From: Chloroflexota bacterium
Lineage (GTDB): Bacteria > Chloroflexota > Limnocylindria > Limnocylindrales > CSP1-4
DNA: 10,189 nt
Assembly: GCA_004298915.1 (NCBI GenBank)
Contig: SCTE01000515.1
Span: 1-10,189 of the forward strand
Direction of reading: 5' to 3'
Made by a program: the position numbers and the translations under genes. Within the stretch, counting starts at the first letter, position 1; each line of letters opens with the position of its first letter. This document shows positions 1 to 5,592 of the stretch, one piece after another. The notes beneath the pieces were generated by a model, which saw only the letters and a program-made list of their open reading frames with translations, ran no database searches and was not told the DNA's origin.

Positions 1-25
1 CGTCGACGCGATGATCTGGGAGGAG

Positions 26-100
26 TGGCTCCGGCGGTAAGATTCGAACTTACGACCAAGCGATTAACAGTCGCCCGCTCTACCACTGAGCTACGCCGGA
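26..100 (-). tRNA. tRNA-Asn (anticodon GTT)
   Basis: Read on the minus strand, the sequence folds into a full cloverleaf. The acceptor stem is TCCGGCG/CGCCGGA (94-100 with 30-36). The D arm is GCTC/GAGC, the anticodon stem GGCGA/TCGCT contains one G-T pair, and the T arm is GTAAG/CTTAC around TTCGAAT. The 7-base anticodon loop CTGTTAA lies at 64-70, with anticodon GTT at 66-68, which reads Asn codons AAC and AAT. The discriminator base is G, as is usual for tRNA-Asn, and the CCA end is encoded (26-28). There is no intron. I see no second copy of its 3' end in the window, so nothing suggests an integrated element. Confidence 0.97.
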
Positions 101-189
101 GCGAATGGGGCCGCCGGGGCGACCGCCGCGCGGGGCCCGAAGGCCACCTGCCGGCCGAAGAATAGCAGAGGTATCCCGGCCCGCCGCTG

Positions 190-195
190 CATACT
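190..195 (+). promoter_or_regulatory. Possible -10 element for a leaderless sulfurtransferase mRNA
   Basis: CATACT lies 6 bases before the ATG at 202. A transcript starting about 7 bases downstream would begin at or next to that ATG. This fits the absence of any Shine-Dalgarno sequence in front of the gene. No convincing -35 box is visible, so the call is tentative. Confidence 0.3.
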
Positions 196-201
196 CCGGT
201 G

Positions 202-1110
202 ATGCTTGAACCCCTGGTCTCCCCGGCCCAGCTCGCGACCTGGATCGAGGAGGGCCGGCCGGATCTCCGGATCGTGGACGTGCGCTGGTACCTCGGCCAG
301 CCGCGCGGCACGGGGCGCGCGGCGTTCGAGAGCGGGCACCTGCCCGGCGCGATCCACATCGATCTTGACACCGAGCTCGTGGCGCCGGACGGACCCGGCC
401 GCCATCCCCTGCCCGACCCGTCGGCCTTCGCGGCCATGCTCGCCGCCCATGGCATCGGCGACGGCGACCTGGTCGTGGCCTATGACGATGTCGGCGGCTG
501 GGTCGCGGCCCGGATGTGGTGGATGCTCGATGACCTCGGCTTCGGAGCGGACGGGCGTGGCGGGGTCGGCGTTCTCGATGGCGGAATCCAGGGATGGGTG
601 GCCGACGGGCACGCCCTGACGGTGGACCGTCGCGAGCCCCCGACTGCAACGCTCCACCTCCGACCGGCATGGAGCCGGACCGTCGATCGGGCCGGGCTGA
701 CCGCCGAGTTGGGCCGCGTCGTCCTGCTCGACGCACGGGCGGGACCCAGATACCGCGGCGAGATCGAGCCGATCGACCCGAAGCCTGGACATATCCCGTC
801 CGCGCTGAACGCGCCGATTGACGGGAACCTGGACGCGGACGGCCGATTCCTGGCTGCCTCGCGGCTCGCGGACCGGTTCCGGCGGCTCCGGGACGAGGCC
901 GTCGCGAGCGGGTTCGAGGACGCCGCCGATCCATCCCGCCGGATGGTCATCTCCTGCGGCAGCGGCGTGTCTGCCTGCCACAACGCGCTCGCCATGCGGA
1001 TCGCCGGGCTTCCCAGCCCGATCCTCTACCCCGGCAGCTACAGCGACTGGTCGACGGCCGGCGAGCCGGTCGCGACCGGTCCGGAACCGGGCTTCCCACC
1101 GCCGGGTTGA
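202..1110 (+). CDS. sseA: 3-mercaptopyruvate/thiosulfate sulfurtransferase (tandem rhodanese)
   Basis: The protein is 302 aa and has two rhodanese domains. The N-terminal one (about residues 15-130) is inactive. It shows IVDVRWYL, the SGHLPGAIHIDLD turn and VGVLDGGIQGW. The C-terminal one (about 160-290) carries the catalytic loop CGSGVSAC, with the active-site Cys near residue 252 (codon 955-957). CGSGV[TS]A is the loop of mercaptopyruvate sulfurtransferases such as SseA; classical rhodaneses have CRKGVT. Such enzymes move sulfane sulfur from 3-mercaptopyruvate or thiosulfate to cyanide or thiol acceptors in the cytoplasm. The length matches the family. The start could be GTG 199 or ATG 202; I chose ATG because a -10-like box sits at leaderless distance and there is no ribosome binding site. 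The gene stands alone, divergent from tRNA-Asn, and its stop codon overlaps the -35 box of the next operon. Confidence 0.9.
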   Translation: MLEPLVSPAQLATWIEEGRPDLRIVDVRWYLGQPRGTGRAAFESGHLPGAIHIDLDTELVAPDGPGRHPLPDPSAFAAMLAAHGIGDGDLVVAYDDVGGWVAARMWWMLDDLGFGADGRGGVGVLDGGIQGWVADGHALTVDRREPPTATLHLRPAWSRTVDRAGLTAELGRVVLLDARAGPRYRGEIEPIDPKPGHIPSALNAPIDGNLDADGRFLAASRLADRFRRLRDEAVASGFEDAADPSRRMVISCGSGVSACHNALAMRIAGLPSPILYPGSYSDWSTAGEPVATGPEPGFPPPG

Positions 1111-1136
1111 CACCGACGGCGGCGGACACCTACACT
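1107..1136 (+). promoter_or_regulatory. Sigma70-type promoter of the ABC/GNAT/RsgA operon
   Basis: A perfect -35 box TTGACA (1107-1112) and a -10 box TACACT (1131-1136, four of six consensus bases) are separated by 18 bases. The -35 box overlaps the stop codon of the upstream sulfurtransferase gene. The predicted transcription start is near 1143. This gives an untranslated leader of roughly 370 bases before the ABC ATPase start at 1512, long enough to hold the leader ORF and terminator described here. Confidence 0.65.
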
Positions 1137-1191
1137 CCGCGACCGACGCGGGTTCCGCGCCGACAGCACCTGTACGGAGGGCGGCAATCAG

Positions 1192-1275
1192 ATGAGCAAC
1201 ACGCTGATCTTCGTGCCCATGATCGCGCCCGTCGGCCTTGCCGATCGCGGGAGATCTGTGCCCTCGTCGAGGTAG
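1192..1275 (+). CDS. Putative 27-codon leader peptide
   Basis: This short ORF starts with ATG 1192 and ends with TAG 1273-1275. GGAGGG (1176-1181) lies 10 bases upstream of the start, and a good promoter sits about 50 bases before the ORF. The peptide is hydrophobic in its first half (LIFVPMIAPVGL, residues 5-16) and polar/basic at the end. It is followed 36 bases later by an intrinsic terminator (1312-1344) and then by an ABC transporter operon, the order expected of ribosome-mediated attenuation. Its coding bases 1231-1245 can form the hairpin GTCGGC-CTT-GCCGAT. The other reading is a decayed gene start: from memory, residues 5-16 loosely resemble the extreme N-terminus of phosphate acetyltransferase (LIPxxxxVGL). 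I do not recognise it as a known leader peptide. Confidence 0.45.
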   Translation: MSNTLIFVPMIAPVGLADRGRSVPSSR

Positions 1276-1280
1276 TTGTC

Positions 1281-1297
1281 GGGCGGTAGTACCGCTC
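1281..1297 (+). promoter_or_regulatory. Small RNA hairpin between leader ORF and terminator
   Basis: GGGCGGT-AGT-ACCGCTC forms a 7-bp stem (one G-U pair) with a 3-base loop, 5 bases after the leader ORF's stop codon. It could act as a pause hairpin or as part of an alternative fold of the leader. Its TAGTACCGC recalls the T-box sequence TGGNACCGC but lacks a key G, so I do not call a T-box. Confidence 0.35.
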
Positions 1298-1305
1298 CAG
1301 CAGCA

Positions 1306-1384
1306 GACCACGAGCCGTGGGCCAGAAGGGCCCCCGGCTTTTTTGATGCTCTCGAGACGTCGAGGGGACCAGGAGCCGTGAGCC
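1306..1384 (+). repeat. 18-base imperfect direct repeat flanking the terminator
   Basis: gaccacgagccgtgggcc (1306-1323) and gaccaggagccgtgagcc (1367-1384) match at 16 of 18 positions, 61 bases apart. The first copy forms the 5' arm of the terminator; the second forms the 5' arm of the downstream inverted repeat. Confidence 0.6.
1312..1344 (+). terminator. Intrinsic terminator (attenuator) in the operon leader
   Basis: The 5' arm GCCG-T-GGGCC (1314-1323) pairs with GGCCC-C-CGGC (1329-1338) around the loop AGAAG. This gives 9 G-C pairs with a single T/C mismatch. Six T residues follow directly (1339-1344). Two further weak pairs (G1312 and A1313 with T) can extend the base. It lies inside the leader between the promoter and the ABC ATPase, about 170 bases before that gene's start. 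It could otherwise serve as the terminator of a short transcript that only covers the leader ORF. Confidence 0.8.
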
Positions 1385-1423
1385 CACCCGATGCGAAGGC
1401 ACGGGCGTCGAGCCACGGCTCTT
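1371..1423 (+). promoter_or_regulatory. Second inverted repeat in the leader
   Basis: GAGCCGTG (1373-1380) is the exact reverse complement of CACGGCTC (1414-1421), and a G-T and an A-T pair extend the stem to 10 bp. An inner GCCC/GGGC pair (1382-1385 with 1403-1406) can stack within the 33-base loop. The bases that follow, TTCTTC, are only partly T-rich, so it is a weak terminator candidate at best. The 3' arm could equally pair with GAGCCGTG at 1312-1319. Confidence 0.4.
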
Positions 1424-1511
1424 CTTCGTGTCACGACCCGGGCCCCTCAACGACATTCCAGCAGTGGACGGGTTCGCCGGCAGGCGAGCCGCCAGACAGG
1501 AACCAACCACC

Positions 1512-2414
1512 ATGACCGCCACGCTACTCGGACAACCGAAGACCCTTGCTCCGGATCGCCTGGCCGTCGATGGCCGGGTGGAAACGATCGATGGCGCCGT
1601 TCCGGCCCTCCTCGTCGAGGGCGTCACGAAGCGGTTCGTCGTCGGTCGGTCGAAGCGTCCCGTCCTCGCGATCGTCGACGTCTCCATCCGCCTCGAACGA
1701 GGCGGGATCGTCGGAATCCTGGGGGCGAACGGTTCGGGCAAGTCCACGCTCATCCGGCTCGTGTCCGGCCTCCTGACGCTCGACGAAGGTCGGGTCGAGG
1801 TGTTCGGCCACGACCTGGGGCGCGAGGAGATGGCCGTGAAACGGCTCATCAACCGCGTGAGCGTCGATGCTGCCTTCTTCAAGAAGCTCAGCCCGATGGA
1901 GAACCTGCTCTTCGCCGCCAGGCTGTATGGCCTGGATGCGGGACGGGCCCGCGGTGAGGCGATCGAGATCCTCGAACGGCTCGGCATCGCGCGCAAGCGC
2001 GTCGATCGACCGGTCGAGCAGATGAGTCGAGGGATGCAGCAGAAGGTCGCCATCGCGCGCGCCCTCCTGACGAGCCCGACGCTCCTCCTGCTCGACGAGC
2101 CGACGACAGGCCTCGACCCGCGGTCGAAGCTCGATGTCCAGGCGTTCATCGAGGATGTCCGGACGAACCACGACACCTCCATCGTCCTGACGACCCACGA
2201 CCTCGACGAGGCGGACCGATTGTGTGATCGGATCGCCGTCCTCAACGAAGGACGTGTTGTCGCCCAGGACACCCCGGCAGGGTTGAAGCGACTCGTCGCC
2301 GAGGCCCACGGCCAGGAGCCGACGCTCCACAACGTGTTCATGACCTACACCGGCCGATCCCTCGACGACGACGTCGAGGAGGACGCCGACGACGCGGCCG
2401 ATACGGCCGACTGA
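1512..2414 (+). CDS. ABC transporter ATP-binding protein (ABC-2/DrrA-like)
   Basis: This 300-aa nucleotide-binding subunit powers export together with the ABC-2 permease encoded at 2668. Visible motifs are Walker A GANGSGKST (residues 71-79), signature MSRGMQQ (171-177, the SRGM variant common in ABC-2 exporters), Walker B LLLLDEP with D195 and catalytic E196, D-loop TGLDP, and H-loop His229. The usual Q-loop glutamine is not apparent: the stretch reads VSVDAAFFKKLSPMENL. The C-terminus ends in an acidic tail (about 13 Asp/Glu in the last 20 residues). I chose ATG 1512, preceded by AGGA 1498-1501; an in-frame GTG at 1428 has no ribosome binding site and would add 28 residues unlike the family. 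It is the first gene of the operon, behind the attenuator-like leader. The substrate cannot be read from the sequence. Confidence 0.9.
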   Translation: MTATLLGQPKTLAPDRLAVDGRVETIDGAVPALLVEGVTKRFVVGRSKRPVLAIVDVSIRLERGGIVGILGANGSGKSTLIRLVSGLLTLDEGRVEVFGHDLGREEMAVKRLINRVSVDAAFFKKLSPMENLLFAARLYGLDAGRARGEAIEILERLGIARKRVDRPVEQMSRGMQQKVAIARALLTSPTLLLLDEPTTGLDPRSKLDVQAFIEDVRTNHDTSIVLTTHDLDEADRLCDRIAVLNEGRVVAQDTPAGLKRLVAEAHGQEPTLHNVFMTYTGRSLDDDVEEDADDAADTAD

Positions 2415-2428
2415 CGAAAGGAAACACC

Positions 2429-2632
2429 ATGTTCCGCAACGCCGACCTGGCCCTGCGGCTCGCGAACGATCGGATCGCTCGCGAACACCGCTCCGCCGCG
2501 GAGGCGCGACTGGCCGATGAGGCCCGTCGCCGCCACCGTCTCCCGCTCCGCCTCCGCGCGGCTCGCCAGCTGATCCAGCTTGGTGAGCGCCTCGAGTCGG
2601 AGCCCGCTCTTCGACCCGCCCGGTCCCGCTAG
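2429..2632 (+). CDS. 67-aa Arg-rich small protein of unknown function
   Basis: The ATG at 2429 is preceded by AAAGGAAA at good spacing, and the ORF fills the gap between the ABC ATPase (14 bases after its stop) and the permease (35 bases before its start). The protein has 17 Arg, no Lys and 9 acidic residues. It looks like one or two amphipathic helices (ALRLANDRIAREHRSAAEARL, roughly residues 8-28) with no signal peptide, membrane segment or Cys. I do not recognise a family. Short ORFs of a similar L-A-x-x-R / A-E-x-x-R-L-A pattern are, as far as I recall, scattered in Actinomycetota and Chloroflexota genomes without a known role. Its position suggests a transporter accessory peptide or a translational coupling ORF; this is inference. 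Confidence 0.6.
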   Translation: MFRNADLALRLANDRIAREHRSAAEARLADEARRRHRLPLRLRAARQLIQLGERLESEPALRPARSR

Positions 2633-2644
2633 GGCCCGGGCGGG
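2615..2644 (+). promoter_or_regulatory. Strong RNA hairpin across the small ORF's stop codon
   Basis: CCCGCCCGG (2615-2623) pairs perfectly with CCGGGCGGG (2636-2644). CCC/GGG (2625-2627 with 2632-2634) extends it inward, closing a GCTA loop that contains the first bases of the TAG stop. The result is about 12 pairs, all G-C, with one mismatch. No T tract follows, so it is not an ordinary terminator. The permease ribosome binding site AAAGG (2654-2658) begins 10 bases downstream and stays outside the stem. It may mark an RNA-processing or stabilising site, or tune permease expression relative to the ATPase. Confidence 0.5.
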
Positions 2645-2667
2645 CCATCACCCGAAAGGCACGTCCG

Positions 2668-3471
2668 ATGACGCTCCTGACCCACGAACTGAAGGCCTCG
2701 TACGCCTTCATCGAACGTAACTTCTTCCTGACCCGGCGCTACTGGGGCTGGGAGCTCGCGTTCCTGGTCTACTCGGCCGCGGGCGCGCTCTCGATCTCCC
2801 TGATCGGCGCCGAGTCGGGCAATCCCCGCCTGCTCCTGACCCTGATCGTCGGGGCCATCTTCTGGAACTACCTCTCGGTGGTCTTCAGCTGGATCGCCGA
2901 AACGATCGCGGTGGAGCGCTGGGAGGGCACGCTCGAGTACACGATGATGGCGCCCGTCCATCGTTCCACCCAGCTCCTGGGCTCGGTGGCCTATGCGATG
3001 GCCTATGGCGTCATCCATACGATCGCGATCCTCATCGCGATGCTCCTGTTCTTCCCGGATCTGGCCGCGGCGAACGCGAATCCACTCACGGTCGTCGTGT
3101 TCATGGTCCTCGGCTCGTTCAGCTTCGTCGGCATCGCGATGCTCGCCGCGATCCTGCCGCTGCTGTACGTCGAGCGAGGCGCCCAGATGACGTTCGTCCT
3201 GCAGTCGGTGCTGCTCCTGGTGAGCGGCGTCTACTACTCGATCGACGTCCTGCCGGGCTGGATGCAGGTGCTCTCTCGCCTGTCGCCGGCGACGTACGCG
3301 ATCGACGGGGTGCGCCGTGGACTGATCGACGGCGTGCCGATCGGTGATCTTCTCGGCGACGCGTGGCCGCTCGTGGTCATGGGGATCGTCATGATCCCCG
3401 TGGGCCTCTGGGCGTTCGGCCGGGCCGAGCAGTACGCCAAGCGAACCGGCAAGTTGAAGCGGGTGGGCTGA
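2668..3471 (+). CDS. ABC-2 type transporter permease
   Basis: This 267-aa inner-membrane protein has about six hydrophobic segments: roughly residues 30-50, 57-80, 106-128, 140-165, 175-192 and 228-250. It has the soluble amphipathic N-terminus, the RWEGTLEYTMMAPV loop and the LSPATYAIDGVRRGL segment near the last transmembrane helix that mark ABC-2 (DrrB/NodJ-like) exporters. It forms the membrane channel for the ATPase encoded at 1512, probably as a homodimer. The start ATG 2668 has AAAGG 9 bases upstream. The gene ends one base before the ATG of the first GNAT gene, so the two are almost certainly co-translated. The substrate is unknown; related proteins export drugs, lipids or polysaccharides. 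Confidence 0.88.
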   Translation: MTLLTHELKASYAFIERNFFLTRRYWGWELAFLVYSAAGALSISLIGAESGNPRLLLTLIVGAIFWNYLSVVFSWIAETIAVERWEGTLEYTMMAPVHRSTQLLGSVAYAMAYGVIHTIAILIAMLLFFPDLAAANANPLTVVVFMVLGSFSFVGIAMLAAILPLLYVERGAQMTFVLQSVLLLVSGVYYSIDVLPGWMQVLSRLSPATYAIDGVRRGLIDGVPIGDLLGDAWPLVVMGIVMIPVGLWAFGRAEQYAKRTGKLKRVG

Positions 3472-3472
3472 C

Positions 3473-4504
3473 ATGGCTTCGAAGCTCGCGAACCCGAACC
3501 TCGTCCTCCGGGCCTATCGGGGCCCGGAGGACCATCCGGCCATGAACGCTGTCGCAAACGCCGTGCGCGCGTTCAATGGCGACGCGGAGCTCGGCACGGT
3601 GGCCGACATGGACAACCACTATGCCCACCTTGAGCACGCCGACCTCCCCAGGGATTGCGTTCTGGTCGAGATCGGCGACAAGGTCGTGGCCTATGGGCGG
3701 GCCTCGTGGAATGCCCTGGCCAACGGTGAAGGCCAGGCGGACGGGATCCTCAACATCGATCCTGCCCATCGGGGGATTGGCATCGAGGAACTGCTGGTCG
3801 ACCACGCGATTCGGCGGGCCACGGAGATCATCGCGGCCCGGGGGCAAGTCGTCCGGACGCGAATCATCCTCTTCGTCACCGGCAACGACGGTGACCAGCG
3901 GCGTGTCGCCGAGGGACGCGGCTTCGGCATCGTCCGAAGCTTCGCACAGCTCGTCAGGCCGTCCCTGGACCATATCCCCGAGGTCGCCCTGCCGCCAGGG
4001 TTCGAGATCCGGCCGATCGATCCCCATGACCCTGCCATGCATCGCCGCGTCTTCGACGCCGATGCCCGGGCCTTCGCCGATTCGTATGGCCAGCAGGCGC
4101 CGTCGGATGCGGAGTTCGACGAGTTCATCCACATGCCGACGTTCGATCCCACGCTCTGGCGCGTCGCGTTCCACGGCGAGGACATTGCCGGGCAGGTGCT
4201 CTCGTATATGGGCGAGGCGCCCGCTCCCGATGGGTCGCTGATCGGCTGGACGGAGGCGATCTCGGTCCAGCCCGAGTTCCGTCGTCGAGGACTTGCGCGG
4301 GCCCTGCTCGTCGCGAGCCTGCGGGCGGTTCGTGACGCCGGAGCGACGGCGGCCGGCCTCGGCGTGGACCTCCAGAACCCGAACCAGGCTCGAGCGCTGT
4401 ACGAGAGCCTCGGGTTCAGGATCGTCTCGGTCGTTCACGAATACGAGGCAGGGCCATTCGAGCCGGGTTCCGTCCCGGACCTGCCGACGGCGGCCCCGAG
4501 ATGA
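3473..4504 (+). CDS. Tandem GNAT acetyltransferase (first of two)
   Basis: This 343-aa cytoplasmic protein consists of two GNAT folds in tandem, like mycothiol synthase MshD. The C-terminal domain (about 180-330) has a clear acetyl-CoA pyrophosphate loop, QPEFRRRGLARALL (266-279), followed by LDLQNPNQARALYESLGF-like features near 304-321, so it is likely the active half. The N-terminal domain (about 10-165) keeps DPAHRGIGIEELL (96-108), but the loop is irregular with two Glu where small residues are usual, so it may be structural. The start ATG 3473 lies one base after the permease stop; its own stop overlaps the RsgA start as ATGA. The acetylated substrate is not identifiable. An antibiotic, a small thiol or a ribosomal protein are all possible. 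Confidence 0.82.
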   Translation: MASKLANPNLVLRAYRGPEDHPAMNAVANAVRAFNGDAELGTVADMDNHYAHLEHADLPRDCVLVEIGDKVVAYGRASWNALANGEGQADGILNIDPAHRGIGIEELLVDHAIRRATEIIAARGQVVRTRIILFVTGNDGDQRRVAEGRGFGIVRSFAQLVRPSLDHIPEVALPPGFEIRPIDPHDPAMHRRVFDADARAFADSYGQQAPSDAEFDEFIHMPTFDPTLWRVAFHGEDIAGQVLSYMGEAPAPDGSLIGWTEAISVQPEFRRRGLARALLVASLRAVRDAGATAAGLGVDLQNPNQARALYESLGFRIVSVVHEYEAGPFEPGSVPDLPTAAPR

Positions 4505-5592
4505 GCCCGATGGACGCCCTTGCGGCGATCGGCTGGGACCCGGCCTTTGCGGCCGGCTTCGGTCGGCACGCCGCCGCGGGGCACGTGCCCGCGCGCGTCG
4601 TCGCGGAGGAGCGCGGTTCGTTCACGGTGCATGACGGCATGACCACGCGACCGGCGGCGGTCTCGGGCCGGCTCCGGCATGAATCGAACGGCGACGCCCT
4701 CGCCTTTCCGGCCGTCGGCGACTGGGTGGCCATGGCCCGCACCGACGACGGCGGGCGATCGACGATCCACGCGGTCCTCGAGCGCCGCTCCGTCCTCGTG
4801 CGGCGGGCGCCGACCGACCACCGGACCGTTGCCCAGATCATCGCCGCGAACGTCGACGTCGTGTTCATCGTGAGCTCGCTCAACGACGAACTCAACCTGC
4901 GCCGGCTCGAACGCTACCTGGCGGTTGCCTGGGAATCGGGCGGCCTGCCGGTCATCGTCCTGTCGAAGGCCGACCTCGACGACGATCGGGATGGCCACCG
5001 GTCGATGGTCGAGGCGGTGGCGCCGGGCGTGGAGGTGATCGTCGCCTCCGCCCTCGCCGGCGAGGGCATGGAAGCCGTTCTGGCGCATCTCTCGCCAGGC
5101 CGGACGGTTGCCTTCATCGGGTCATCCGGGGTCGGCAAGTCCACCCTGGTCAATGCCCTCGCGGGCCGGGAGCTCATGACGACGTCGGGGATTCGCGAGG
5201 ATGACGCCCGTGGTCACCACACCACGACCCGTCGCCAGCTCGTCCCGCTCGCAACGGGCCTGGTGATCGACACGCCCGGGATGCGTGAGCTGGCCCTCCT
5301 CGACGGCGAGGGCCTGGCCAGCGCCTTCGATGACATCGACCAGCTCGCCACGACCTGCCGGTTCAGCGACTGCGGGCATCGCTCCGAGCCCGGATGCGCC
5401 ATTCGCGCCGCCGTGGCCGATGGATCGCTGGATGCCGATCGGCTGGACGCCTTCGAACGGCTCCAGCGCGAGGCACGCCGATCCGAACGCGCGAACGATG
5501 TCGTGGCTCGACAGGCCGAGCGACGCAAGTGGACGTTGATCTCGAAGAGCGTGAACCGCCACATGCGCGAGAAGTATGGGGACGAGCGATGA
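4501..5592 (+). CDS. rsgA: Small ribosomal subunit biogenesis GTPase RsgA
   Basis: This 363-aa circularly permuted GTPase checks late maturation of the 30S subunit near the decoding centre and hydrolyses GTP when bound to it. Order of parts: an N-terminal OB-fold (about 30-105), then the G domain in permuted order with G4 SKAD (155-158), G1 GSSGVGKST (207-215), the GHHTTT switch and G3 DTPGM (257-261). The C-terminal zinc site is CRFSDCGHRSEPGC: Cys286, Cys291, His293 and Cys299. All key residues are present and the length is slightly above average. The basic C-terminal helix (RRKWTLISKSVNRHMREKY) is typical. The ATG overlaps the stop of the upstream GNAT gene and its own stop overlaps the next GNAT gene, so it is translationally coupled on both sides. 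Finding it inside an exporter/acetyltransferase operon is unusual. Confidence 0.95.
   Translation: MSPMDALAAIGWDPAFAAGFGRHAAAGHVPARVVAEERGSFTVHDGMTTRPAAVSGRLRHESNGDALAFPAVGDWVAMARTDDGGRSTIHAVLERRSVLVRRAPTDHRTVAQIIAANVDVVFIVSSLNDELNLRRLERYLAVAWESGGLPVIVLSKADLDDDRDGHRSMVEAVAPGVEVIVASALAGEGMEAVLAHLSPGRTVAFIGSSGVGKSTLVNALAGRELMTTSGIREDDARGHHTTTRRQLVPLATGLVIDTPGMRELALLDGEGLASAFDDIDQLATTCRFSDCGHRSEPGCAIRAAVADGSLDADRLDAFERLQREARRSERANDVVARQAERRKWTLISKSVNRHMREKYGDER

Noticed and set aside
26..100. tRNA-Asn as an integration (att) site
   Set aside because: There is no integrase and no second copy of the tRNA 3' end in the window.
1281..1344. T-box riboswitch: TAGTACCGC at 1287-1295 upstream of an intrinsic terminator
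   Set aside because: The conserved TGGNACC has an A in place of a G that must pair with the tRNA CCA end, and I find no Stem I or specifier loop upstream.
91..1434. 447-codon minus-strand open frame opposite the sulfurtransferase
   Set aside because: It is antisense to a gene with an intact catalytic loop, runs into the tRNA, and has no domain signature.
1428..1511. Longer ABC ATPase starting at GTG 1428
   Set aside because: There is no ribosome binding site there, the extra 28 residues are unlike the family, and ATG 1512 has AGGA in front.
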